Below, piece after piece: positions 42,037 through 51,453 of a DNA stretch of 64,000 bases. Each line of letters opens with the position of its first letter. The stretch's first letter is position 1. The stretch comes from Euglena gracilis (Eukaryota > Euglenida > Euglenophyceae > Euglenales). The notes beneath the pieces were generated by a model. That model did not search any database and was not told the origin of the DNA. It saw only the letters and a list, made by a program, of their open reading frames with translations. The position numbers were made by a program, and so were the translations under genes. The stretch covers positions 28,526,667 through 28,590,666 of the forward strand of contig CP154956.1 in the NCBI GenBank assembly GCA_039621445.1. Direction: 5' to 3'.

Positions 42037-42848
42037 GGTGCCTGGGAGTGCCAATGCGGCGCCTTTCAGGACCCGCGTCAGGTATTCGCCTGACACCCTG
42101 TTTGGGTATTCGCCCGAACAGACCCTTCGAAGACCCTTTGCGGTATTCGCCGCTAGTAAGTTCCCACCGGGATGCTGCCATGTGCAGGATTCCGTGCGCA
42201 TGCATGCACACCCCTCTTCCCTCTCCCCTCTCGCGGGCGTGCGACACGCAGCGCACAGGGCCGACGGCCTCTTTTCCTTTCCCTTTCTTTTCTTTTCGGC
42301 CGTTTGAGGCCTTAAGGCTGCCAGACAGCACAACTTTTCTGGCCTAAGCCAACCCCCCACTCCTCTCTACTTTCCCCCCGGGGCAAATGCTGTCGCCGGC
42401 AGTTGGTTTTGTAGAGTAGGATTTCCTTTTGCGTGGTCAGGTTTGACTGGCCATGCGCCCTGCCCAGGTTTGACTGGTCAGAGGCCCCCTCCTTCCACAC
42501 CCTCCCCATGGGTTTTCCTGGAATGCCCATGGACCCAACCCCAAGTGCCTTGGGCACACCCAAACTGGGTGGATGGGTTTGCTTGGCAAGGAAACCTGCC
42601 AGCCCCATTTTCCCCAATGGGCTATAATATACTATACCCCATAAGCCACCGCAAAATAGGTGAAACCATTTTGCGCGTTTTGGGCTTTTGGGTCCCCTCC
42701 TTTCCGCCCCCCCCCTTTTGAGTGGACCCCTGTGCGACGGAAAGGGCCCCTGTGGATGCGCCAGGGTGCACCTCCCACAGACCAGGTCTGTGTCCGAAAT
42801 CCCTGTGGCCAGAATGCCTGGTCCAAAGGGGAAATCGGGCATAGCCCT
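42037..42848 (+). other. 3' untranslated region of the Ty3 element
   Basis: No long frame. It starts with three hairpins that share the loop TATTCG (42,078-42,153). Later C-rich sequence and an AT patch (CTATAATATACTATACCCC, 42,622) show no gene. Confidence 0.7.
42078..42153 (+). repeat. Three hairpins with identical TATTCG loops
   Basis: TCAGG-TATTCG-CCTGA (42,078-42,093), GTTTGGG-TATTCG-CCCGAAC (42,100-42,119, one G-U pair) and GCGG-TATTCG-CCGC (42,140-42,153). The loops are the same and the stems differ. Confidence 0.85.
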
Positions 42849-42858
42849 GGGAGGGGGA
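42849..42858 (+). promoter_or_regulatory. Polypurine tract
   Basis: GGGAGGGGGA ends at the base before the 3' LTR, the expected position for plus-strand primer formation. Confidence 0.9.
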
Positions 42859-43172
42859 TGTGTACCAGGCGTATGCTTCTGTCCCCTTCCGTTGAGGAAG
42901 TTAGGATGGAAGCAGATCCTATTAGGATCTCCTAATGGGTGCCCCTTCTCTCTCCACAGGTGGTATTCTTATTCTGTTTGTCTTTCCTTTTCTCCGGACC
43001 GGACTTGGTTATCCAGTCCGTCCTCCCTGCATTGCTCCGTGCTTTGCTTCTTGAGAAGTGGGAAAAGGGTTTTCACTGTTACTCTGATTTTCAGTTCCCA
43101 AGTAGGTGCGCCAAGGCGAAAGCGAAGGCTTTTGGGAATTGGGAAAGGGGAATTGGGAATCAGACGTACACT
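42859..43172 (+). repeat. 3' LTR
   Basis: 314 bp, identical to the 5' LTR except for A at 43,054. It is followed by AGAAC (43,173-43,177), the right-hand target duplication. Confidence 0.95.
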
Positions 43173-44430
43173 AGAACACCCCGTAAGTGGTAGAGGCAAC
43201 GGCCAGCAGGCCACTGCGGCCATTGGAACCAGGTCCATGGGGCCTACATTCAAGCCCACAAAATGCATTCAACATTTCACAACACACTTGCTTCAAGCGG
43301 GGCTATGGCAGCCAAAACCGCACATTTCTGCATTTGTAGAAATCGCTGGAACAAAGGCCAAGGTAGCCACCGGCACCAAGGTCCTACAGGACATCGCAGG
43401 GACAGAAAAGGTCAAACACACGATCCCCACCCTTTCCCAAACACACCATCCCTCAGGGGTCAAGGGTGTGGCCCCAAGAACCCCTCAAGATTTCAAGTGG
43501 GCATGGCGACCCAGAAACCAATCAGGCCATTGGGGCCTTTCAAGTCATCATCAAGGCCACTGGGGCCAGAAATATCAACAAGAAGATCAATTACAACAAG
43601 ATCACAAGGGGGGTACCTCACAGGCCCCCCAGAAGCTAAGGGACAGCCCTGCAAGGGCTTTGTATATAAATGGGCAGCCCCATAAGGAAGATGGCCCGCC
43701 AAGGGCCAGCAAAGAGGAGGGCAACCAGCATTTATTCCAGGAGAAATGGGGAGACACCCCCCTGTATCAGAGACTTCAAAAAAGTCTGAGATGGAAGTCA
43801 AAACATGCCCCCCCAGCAACATGTCAACTGATCAAAAATGGAATTCAACCTCCCTGGGTAAACACCCCAGAATTGTCCACTGACCCAAAGCCCAGAGCCT
43901 ACTTGGACCTGAACCAGGCAGAAATCATTCTGCTGGATTACGAAAAAATTGGTTCCATAAAAACGAGTTTGTGATTCAGACACCCAGCACTTAATCCCAT
44001 GGTTCATAATTTCAAAAGCAGAACGGGGAACAACAAAATGGAGAATGATCAGCGACCGAAGAGAAATAAATCAGAAGTTTCAAGCGAATCCCTTCAAGCT
44101 GAGCCATATCCCACACATTTTCCAGTTTTGGAAAAGGCCACTTTGCAGCAAAAACAGATCTGAAGGATGCCTATTTCTATATTCCAGTGAGTCCAGCCCT
44201 AAGGCCATTTTTAAGTCTTCAGGTAGAGGGGCAGACCTAGGAATTTCAAACAGGCTGCTTTGGGCTAAATCTAATGCCCCAATGTCCAAATGCCTTCATG
44301 TGAGTCGTGAAAATATTCGAAAAACTGTGGAGAAAAAGGGGCATCCAAGTATTTATTTACCTGGAAGATATTTTACTGGCAGCTTCCACCCAAAACATTT
44401 TGTAACATCACCTGAACGCAGTCGGGAAGG
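43173..44430 (+). mobile_element. DIRS-like element copy 2, 3' part (truncated)
   Basis: Continues the Gag frame interrupted at 26,662. The Gag-RT junction reads APPATCQLIKNGIQPPW, where copy 3 has a stop in place of Q. The RT palm (DLKDAYFYIPVSPALRPFL, then a YLED variant of YLDD) is present but frameshifted. It stops near 44,430, where it is joined to terminal foldback sequence; RNase H and recombinase are absent. Confidence 0.75.
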
Positions 44431-44432
44431 AT

Positions 44433-44806
44433 TTCGTACTCCCTCGAGGAAAACCGACAAGGGAGGAAGGGACACCGAGGGCGAAGCACAAAGACCTTGT
44501 GAGGCCATGCCTTGCTCGCCGGCGGTGTTGTTTGGATTATTCTTTGTGCTGGGTTAGGAGTCCCTGGTTAGTGCCGCCTCGCCGGAGTTTGCTGACGATG
44601 CTGCTCCGACTGGGCGACGAGGCTTCTGGCCCCTGGGGGTTGTCCCCCCCCTCTCCTCTCCCTGGCCCCCACTCTCTGACCGAGGGCTTTTGAACACAAA
44701 CTTTCTTTTCCGGGTGGGGGGTCGGGCTCACAAGGTCTTTGTGCTTCGCCCTCAGTGTCCCTTCCTCCCTTGTCGGTTTTCCTCGAGGGAGTACGAGACA
44801 CCTCGG
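44433..44806. repeat. DIRS-type terminal foldback (long inverted repeat)
   Basis: CGTACTCCCTCGAGGAAAAC...ACCTTGTGAG (44,433-44,502) is the inverse of CTCACAAGGTCTTTG...GAGGGAGTACG (44,727-44,795), with about 225 bp between. The loop contains the GCCGCCTCGCCGGAG block also found at 20,260. It lies between the ends of copies 2 and 3 and probably combines terminal sequences from both. Confidence 0.75.
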
Positions 44807-44869
44807 GCTCCGCACTTTGCCCTTGTGAGGCCAGATTGTGCACTGAAATTAGGGGGCCAGGGCATTTTC

Positions 44870-45281
44870 CAGGGCACCCTGGGCACCAAGTCGTTGATAG
44901 TGTGCCGTAAAAGCCTCCACCCCCCTCCACTGACCAATTTCACAAACTTCTTGGGCAGAAATGCCCATTTGTTTTTAGTAAACCAACCCCTGCTCCTCTG
45001 GTGGAGTGGGCCCCCCACACCTGGGGGGGTACCCCATGTTTGGCCAAAAAGTCTTTTGTGATAGAAGCAATTGTGTCAGCACTTATGGCCCTGAAGGGTG
45101 GTTTTAATGAAATTAGGAGGGGGCCCCCAGGTCTGACGAACAAACATGTAGCAGCCACATAGCACATCATTAAATGAAAGGGGCTTATTTGGGGACACTG
45201 GGGAATGGACACAACCCTTTCCCACTTATGTAATTTCTGTCCTTTACGCTTAATCTTGATGTAGGGTGCCCTACCCAACAC
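44870..45281 (-). pseudogene. DIRS tyrosine recombinase, C-terminal half
   Basis: Encodes the catalytic part of the recombinase: SADTIASITKDFLAKHGVPP, then AHSTRGAGVGLL with the H-x-x-R motif (H, R). A 1-nt insertion relative to the copy at 20.6 kb shifts frame before EVCEIGQWRGVEAFTAHYQR, whose Tyr is the likely nucleophile. The protein would integrate circular DNA without target duplication. Confidence 0.7.
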
Positions 45282-46269
45282 ACTGGTGGTTCGTTTGACT
45301 TGCGATAAGTCTGAGGATCGGTATGAACAGAGGATTCGTGAGCAAAAAAATCAGTTGTGTACGCAATGTACAAATATCAGTGGGCATGGGCGCCTTTGCC
45401 AGCCCCAGGAGGATTGGGAGGGGGTCCCAAAATGCCCCATATTTCTCCAGGTTTTGGTTCCAAAGCCTCTTGTAGGTGGTTAACAGAGTGTGGAATCTCA
45501 GCCCACCAAACCCAGGTATCAAAAGCATAGCACTGTAGGCATTACGGGCTTGGGCCTTGGAAAATTGGAATAACTGAATTAAAGCGTCAGCCACTTGGTC
45601 TGTGGTGGCTTCAGGGGGGGGCACCCCCATGTGTTCCAAAATTACCCACAGAAGTGCAAAGGCACTCTGATAACGTTTTAAGCTGGGGTTTCTCCCCAGG
45701 AAATCGTTAATGGTCTCAACCTGAATTTGTTTCCCCTCCAAAAAATGCGTGAGCAAATCATGCAAACCAGGGGCCACCTGGGGGGTGGCATTTGCTCCCC
45801 CCTGCAGTTGGTGAACATGCCCCTGTAGGGGGTGATTTTCATGCAGGGGGTCCCTGGAACTTTCATTTTTATTAATTGGGGCCACCAGGTGGCTGAATCC
45901 CAGTAGGGGGTGACCATCAAAACTTTGGTCTGGGGAAATATTTTCAACCTGGGTAGAAATTGTTGAATTATTGACCAGGGGGGGTGTACATAAAGATCCC
46001 CCATGTTGTCGTGGACATTGTAATGCATTCACTGCTGTGGCCTCCCAGTGGGGCCACCTGGCCACAAAATCGGGCAGTTTTTTGTTGCCCGGGGAGGCAA
46101 ATAAATCTGTTTCCAGACGTATGAAATTTTTGAATTGCTGTCTTAGCCATTGAAAAAGTTTGGAGTCTAAAGAATAATCCCCCCTGTCCATTTCCCATCT
46201 GCTGATGGGGTCTGCTAGGCAGTCTTTTGAAGGTACCCAGTGGACTTGGAGGTTTACTTGGTGCTCCAT
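45271..46269 (-). CDS. DIRS RNase H C-terminus and recombinase N-terminus (332 aa)
   Basis: The first ~110 residues finish RNase H (VHWVPSKDCLADPISRWEM, LETDLFASPGNKKLPDFVA). A linker follows, then the helical N-terminal domain of a tyrosine recombinase (KRYQSAFALLWVILEHMGVP, AYSAMLLIPGFGGLRFHTLL). The apparent Met is internal; upstream sequence in the same frame (HAWGGLDIHTGEIVQEFW, IYFYL) belongs to RNase H. The frame closes early, before the catalytic motifs. Confidence 0.75.
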   Translation of the reverse strand: MEHQVNLQVHWVPSKDCLADPISRWEMDRGDYSLDSKLFQWLRQQFKNFIRLETDLFASPGNKKLPDFVARWPHWEATAVNALQCPRQHGGSLCTPPLVNNSTISTQVENISPDQSFDGHPLLGFSHLVAPINKNESSRDPLHENHPLQGHVHQLQGGANATPQVAPGLHDLLTHFLEGKQIQVETINDFLGRNPSLKRYQSAFALLWVILEHMGVPPPEATTDQVADALIQLFQFSKAQARNAYSAMLLIPGFGGLRFHTLLTTYKRLWNQNLEKYGAFWDPLPILLGLAKAPMPTDICTLRTQLIFLLTNPLFIPILRLIASQTNHQCVG

Positions 46270-46272
46270 GCA

Positions 46273-47541
46273 TCACTTGAAAAATGGTCTCAGCATTTTG
46301 TTGAAGGGGTCTTTTCTGCCCCCACCTTTTGTCAGGTAAAAGTAAATTACCTGGTTGTCCACTGACAAGGAAACGGTTTCCCCAGGTTTGCTCAAACTTT
46401 TCACAGTGCTGATTGCTGCACTGAGCTCCTTTACATTGATGTGCAAAATGGAGTCTTTTCTCCAAAATTCCTGCACAATTTCTCCTGTGTGGATGTCTAG
46501 CCCCCCCCAAGCATGGGTGCTGCTGTCTGAGTGCAACACTCTGGTTGCATTTTGGGGGAAGGGTCTGCCCCCCCCCAGGTGTCCAGCAGAATTTTTATTT
46601 CCCTTAATTGGGCTTTGATTTCCTAGGAAATGGGATGTTTTGAGTCCCAGGGGGCTGTGGACTTTGCCACCAAAAAAATTGCCAGGGTGTCTGTAAAAGC
46701 CCTTAAAAAGGGCAGGGCCATTACGTTGCATCTTATTTGGCCCAAAATGGCAGCCAATTGCCTTTTTGACATGTAATGTTTTTTCACAATTTTTCCCAGC
46801 TCCTTTTTTATGTTTTTTACATTCTGGTGGGGCACCTGTAGTTTTCCTTCCTGGAAGTTCAGTTGAAAACCCAGATGGGTTACCACTTGGGTGGGCTGCA
46901 GGGTGGACTTTTTCACATTGATTTTGAACCCAGAATCCAGCAAATCTTTGACAACTGTTTTCAGGTGATTTTGTAAATTGTTTTGGGTGGAGGCCACCGG
47001 CAAAATGTCGTCCAGGTAAATAAACACCTGGATACCCCTTTTTCTCCAAACTTTTTCGAATGTTTTCATCACTGACATGAAAATTTGGGGCATTACCTTT
47101 AGCCCAAAGCAGCCTGTTTGAAATTCCCAGGTCTGCCCCCCTACCTGATGCCTTAAAAATGGCCTGAGGTCTGGACTTACTGGAATATAAAAATAGGCAT
47201 CCTTTAGGTCTATTTTTGCTGCCCAGTGGCCTTTTTCCAAAACTGGAAAAATGTGTTGGATATGATCCAACTTGAAGGGTTTTACTTGAAACTGCTGATT
47301 TATTTCTCTGCAGTCGCTGATCATTCTCCACTTGGTTGTTCCCCCTTCTGGTTTTGAAATTAAAAACCATGGGATCAAATGCTGGGTTTCTGAATCCCAA
47401 ACTCGTTTCACTGACCCAGTTTTTTTCGTAATCCAGCAGAATTTTTTCTGCCTGGTTCAGGTCCAGGTTGGCCCTGGGTTTTAGGTGGGTGGACAATTTT
47501 CGGGGATTCACCCAGGGGGGTTGAATTCCATTTTTTATCAA
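46273..47541 (-). pseudogene. DIRS reverse transcriptase / RNase H region
   Basis: Reverse transcriptase sits in a different frame of this interval (47,411-46,623): KWRMISDCREINQQFQVKPF, the catalytic Asp in KIDLKDAYFYIP, then FIYLDDILPVA with the YLDD pair. The flanking parts (IKNGIQPPWVNPRKL; HAWGGLDIHTGEIV, HINVKELSAAIS) are in another frame. Two frameshifts at T/A and G/C homopolymers separate them. The palm is complete, so the copy decayed recently. Confidence 0.8.
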
Positions 47542-48693
47542 TTAACATGTTGCTGGGGGGGCATTTTTTGTCCACCATTTTAGACTTTTCTGAAGTCTCT
47601 CGTACAGGGGGGTGTCTTCCCATTTTTCCTCCATGGAATGTATTTTCCCAACTAGATGATTTTCTGGGTGCTGGGTGGGGGGTGTTGGACGTTGCACCCC
47701 TGGTGCCCCTGGGGATTGAGCATTCTCTAAAGGTGGCTGGGGGGGTGTGCATGCTCTGCTCACAGGCTCTCTGATCCTCCACTTTGTCATTGGTGTTGTC
47801 AAATGACATACCATAGGGGCCCCTTTTTGGGTCTCCCCCTTGTTTTGACTTGCCCCTGCCATGGGCACTGAAGAATGAACTTGAGGGGGGGTTGCCCCCT
47901 TGTCCTCCACAGCCCCTTCTGGGGCATCCTCCTTGGCCTGCCACTGGAATAGTATATTGAAATCCCCCGCTGGGGGACAGCCTTTTAGCTTCTGGGGTTG
48001 TTCCCCTTCTGATATTCGATGGCCCCAGTGGCCTTGATGTTGGCCCCAGTGGCCTTGATGATAATTCTGGCCCCACTGGCCTTCTTGATGTTGGCTCCAC
48101 TGGCCCTCTTGAAGCTTTGACAGTCCCCATTGACTTCTCTTTGATCTGGGACGCCATGCCCATTGAAAATCTTGGGGGCCACTGGGGGCCCATCCTTTGC
48201 CCCTGATGGGATGTGTGATGAAGAAATGGTTGGGGGGATGTTGTGTACCTGTCCTGCCCCTGCCACTGGGCATCTGTTTGTGTAATTGGCCACCCTGGCC
48301 TTGGTATTGTTGGCCACCCTGGCATTTGTTCCATCGGCCGCCATGGCCATTGCTGTTTTGGCCGCCATGGCCCAGCTTGCTGTTGTGGCCGCCATGGCCC
48401 AGCTTGAACAAGGTATTGGTGTAACTGGCAGAATTTTGGCTCCAATGGCCGTAGTGGTCTGCTGGTTGTTGCTTCTTCCCCTTTCGGGGTCTTCTGACCA
48501 CTGTCTGCCAGGGTCCGTGGCCATCACTTTGGAGGGTTTGGGTTCTGGAAATTTCTGTGGGGGAAATTTCTTTTGGGGAAGGGGCAGCCACGGTTCGCCA
48601 CAGTTGACCCGCGCCGTCAGGTTGTCCAGCTGCTGCTGCCGCTCCCTCTTGAAGTTCTCCAGCGCTGTGCTTCTTTGAAGTTGCATCTTTCAT
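47542..48693 (-). CDS. DIRS Gag-like protein (383 aa)
   Basis: Starts MKDATSKKHSAGELQEGAAA; the same N-terminus is found at 21,620 and 26,461. The middle is a Gly/His/Trp/Gln-rich repeat region (GHGGHNSKLGHGGQNSNGHG; QWGQHQEGQWGQ type), likely RNA-binding. The stop TAA at 47,542 replaces the CAA (Gln) found at the same place in copy 2, so Gag and RT were probably one continuous frame in the active element. This is inferred from one paralogue. Confidence 0.7.
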   Translation of the reverse strand: MKDATSKKHSAGELQEGAAAAAGQPDGAGQLWRTVAAPSPKEISPTEISRTQTLQSDGHGPWQTVVRRPRKGKKQQPADHYGHWSQNSASYTNTLFKLGHGGHNSKLGHGGQNSNGHGGRWNKCQGGQQYQGQGGQLHKQMPSGRGRTGTQHPPNHFFITHPIRGKGWAPSGPQDFQWAWRPRSKRSQWGLSKLQEGQWSQHQEGQWGQNYHQGHWGQHQGHWGHRISEGEQPQKLKGCPPAGDFNILFQWQAKEDAPEGAVEDKGATPPQVHSSVPMAGASQNKGETQKGAPMVCHLTTPMTKWRIREPVSRACTPPQPPLENAQSPGAPGVQRPTPPTQHPENHLVGKIHSMEEKWEDTPLYERLQKSLKWWTKNAPPATC

Positions 48694-48955
48694 TGAATTC
48701 TTTTGAAAATTTCAACAACTTTTGATTTGAAGTTCCTCACGAGCGTGACTTTCTGGATAATTTGAATGGCTTGATTCTCTTCTCAATTGGTGAGGTATTT
48801 GAAGTTCCTTTCTCCTGGGTGTCGAAGGGCAAATTAAGGAGTCAGCCAACTCCGGCGACAAAAGGCTCCTAACCCAGCGCAAAGAGCAATCCAAACAACA
48901 CCGCCGGCGAGCAAGGCATGGCCTCACAAGGGCAAAGTGCGGAGCCCGAGGTGTC

Positions 48956-49610
48956 TGTTAATATCAGGGTTCAAAATAAATGTGAAAAAGTCCACCCTGC
49001 AGCCCGCACAAGTGGTAACCCATCTGGGTTTTCAATCAAACTTCCGGGAAGGACAGTTACAGGTGCCCCCAAGAAAGTAAAAAACCATAAGGAGCTGGGA
49101 AAATTTTTAAAAATGGATTACATGTCAAAAAGGCAGCTGGCTGCCACTTTGGGTCAAATAAGATGCAACCTAATGGCCCTGCCATTTATAAGGGCTTTTG
49201 CGGACACCCTGGAAAATTTTTTGGTGGCAAAGTCCACAGCCCCCTGGGACTCGAAACACCCCATTTCCCAGGAAATCAAAGCCCAATTGAGGGAAATAAA
49301 AATTCCACTGGACACCTGGGGGGGCAGACCCTTCCCCCGAAAGGCAACCAGAGAGTTGCACTCAGACAGCAGCACCCATGCCTGGGGGGGGCTAGACATC
49401 CACACAGGAGAAAGTGTGCAGTAATTTTGGAGAAAAGACTCCATTTTACACATAAATTTAAAGGAGCTCAGCGCAGCAATCAGCACTGCGAAAGGTTTGA
49501 GCAAACCTGGAGGAGAACCAGATAACTTACTATTACTTAAGGAGGGGGCAGAGGACCCATTCAACAAAATGCTGAGACCATTTTTCAAATGGTGCATGGA
49601 AAAACAAGCA
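48956..49610 (+). mobile_element. DIRS-like fragment, copy 4
   Basis: Directly abuts the terminal repeat of copy 3. It encodes the distal RT and RNase H (MSKRQLAATLGQIRCNLMAL, STHAWGGLDIHTGE, then a stop and HINLKELSAAIS), ending at FFKWCMEKQ. Similarity then jumps to terminal sequence (CACCGGCGAGCAAGGCCTCAC, 49,622). Confidence 0.65.
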
Positions 49611-50279
49611 ATCGCACAGCACCACCGGCGAGCAAGGCCTCACAATGTCTTTGCCCTCGGTGGTTTGCCTCGAGGGAGTGCGAAGACAAAGCTGTCGGCG
49701 AGGGGGGACGGGTTGCGGGCAGCTTAATCCCCGGTGTCCCTGAATGCTGAAAAAATGGGGGGAAATGTGAAACTTCAGTTCCAAGGGGAACTGAAGTTTT
49801 GAAAGTTCCCTAGGGAACGGTTTTTCCTTGATGAAAACAATAGCAAAGACAATGAGTGCGACAAAAGAAGTCATTGGTTTTTGCCAGCGAAGCTGTACCG
49901 TGCCAAAGCAGGGAAGGGGGAAGAGAGGAGCATGCGTCAGTCAATGCACAACCTCATATGTGAATCACTGCTCTTTGTCCTCTTTGTCCACCAACACAAC
50001 AGCACAATGCCCAACCGATCCAAAACTGATGCAAATGCAAAAAAAGCATGAATTCAAAAATCTAAATCCTCGAAATTGGACAAGAGAGTGGCTAATAACA
50101 ATGTTTTATTTCCCCTCCAGTGAGGTCCAAAATGTCCATTCATTTGCTGAATGATTTCCCATCTTTTTGTGTAGCATCATCTCATCAAATCGCTTCAAAT
50201 CAGGTTGTGGACCAGGGCAAAGTTGAAAATAGCCGTCATTTGACAGTTGGCCGGGAGGTGTGTTGGCGCGTGTCTGTGG
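49611..50279. other. DIRS terminal remnant, then no gene
   Basis: CGGCGAGCAAGGCCTCACAA and GTTTGCCTCGAGGGAGTGCG (49,625-49,690) are degenerate terminal sequence of the DIRS family. The remainder to the PSMA6 stop codon shows no open frame of interest; it should contain the PSMA6 3' untranslated region. Confidence 0.5.
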
Positions 50280-50372
50280 TCAATCCTTCTCCGCAATGGT
50301 GGTCAGGTACTTGTCAATGTCCGCTTCCTTCAAAAGCCGGAACTGGCAGTCATCCTCCGTCGCCAACCCCAC
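50280..50372 (-). CDS. PSMA6: PSMA6 exon 8 (stop)
   Basis: Encodes [20 protein letters not shown] then [10 protein letters not shown] and TGA. The acceptor is GTTGGCAG. The C-terminus matches the family end (EAEIDAHL...AERD in animals). Confidence 0.93.
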   Translation of the reverse strand: MGLATEDDCQFRLLKEADIDKYLTTIAEKD

Positions 50373-51411
50373 CTGCCAACACCGAGCCCAGAAATGAAAT
50401 GAAACATGCAAAAAAAAACATTCCGCGAGAAGCTTTCAACCTTGATGGAATCCCCCCTGCAACATGCAACAGTAAAATGCCAGAGACAAGGAATATCCTT
50501 AAATATTCCAAAATGCTGCCATTGGTGGAGAAATGATTCCCTACACGCAGAGTTATTACACAGCTGTAACAAGGTGCCTGAGAAAAATGCTGTCAATGTC
50601 GCCAGAGTTTATCTCATTTGGTGAACCAGACATCCAAGGCAGGGATTTTTCTTCAGGACCTTCTTTGGGTGGGTGGGGGGGGCCCGCGGGCTGAGGGAAA
50701 AAGGGTGCTCCGGGAAAAAGGGTGTGGGTGGGGGGTGGGGGGGGGGCTCCAGACCAGGCTTGTGCTTACCTACCGGGGGGGAGGGGGGTGGGTGGGCGCT
50801 ATAGGGTCCCCCAGGGGGTCTGGGGGGGGGGGACCCAGAAAATTCTCATTGATAATAGTCTTTTCCAGGCCCCCGGCGCCTTGTCGCCGAGGTCGGAAGG
50901 GGGGGTGCCTGCTATGGGCAGGCACCCCCAAAAACCCTACCCCCTGGGGGGGGGGTCGGATGGGTGCTATAGAGTGCCTCCCCTTGCACCCCCCCCCGTG
51001 GGGTAGGCATCCGACTAAGCACAAGCCTGGTCCAGGCTGTCAGGTCCAAAAAAAAGCGAAAATAGCCCGAATGTGGCTGGGTTGGGATTTCTCAGCCAAA
51101 CTTTCGGGTTGAAAACCCTAAACCCCTTCAAAAAGGGGGGGGGGTCTCCCCGGCTCAAAAAAAAAACCTGATCCAAAAACAACAAAGAACCTCTCCGCAA
51201 AAGGCACAAAAGAAGACACAAATGGCGCAAATGGCACACAACACACTGACCTCCAGCTCTGCCGCTTTGAAATCCGTTGCCAAGACAGATTGCAGTGTGC
51301 TGATGGCCAACTGCAGCAAACAAGGCAACGCAGGTGGAAGGCACAGGAGCAACCCTTGCAAAATATAGGCCTCTCGGTCGCATTGCATTTGTTGATTTGA
51401 CAGGTTCTGCT

Positions 51412-51453
<42 letters not shown>

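Larger units (their letters stand above)
26663..43172 (+). mobile_element. Complete 16.5-kb Ty3/gypsy LTR retrotransposon
   Basis: Two 314-bp LTRs (26,663-26,976 and 42,859-43,172) differ at one position (G at 26,858, A at 43,054). A primer site directly follows the 5' LTR and a polypurine tract directly precedes the 3' LTR; AGAAC is duplicated at both ends. Order inside: Gag, protease, reverse transcriptase, RNase H, integrase with chromodomain, then three more open frames. The RT-RH-IN order and the chromodomain place it with Ty3/gypsy chromovirus-like elements. It is about three times the length of typical chromoviruses because of a 4-kb Gag and 5.5 kb after integrase. Long intact frames and near-identical LTRs point to a recent insertion. 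Confidence 0.95.
44797..48955 (-). mobile_element. Full-length DIRS-like element, copy 3
   Basis: Bounded by perfect 36-bp inverted repeats: GACACCTCGGGCTCCGCAC... at 44,797-44,832 and its inverse at 48,920-48,955. On the minus strand the order is Gag-like protein, RT, RNase H, tyrosine recombinase. RT plus RNase H plus a tyrosine recombinase, without an integrase or LTRs, defines DIRS-type elements. One in-frame stop and several homopolymer-linked frameshifts mean this copy is inactive as read, but it is the most complete of the set. Confidence 0.85.

Noticed and set aside
42688-43974. 428-aa frame running through the 3' LTR into DIRS sequence
   Set aside because: It joins the 3' UTR, LTR and a DIRS Gag fragment by chance. 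The real boundary is the LTR end at 43,172.
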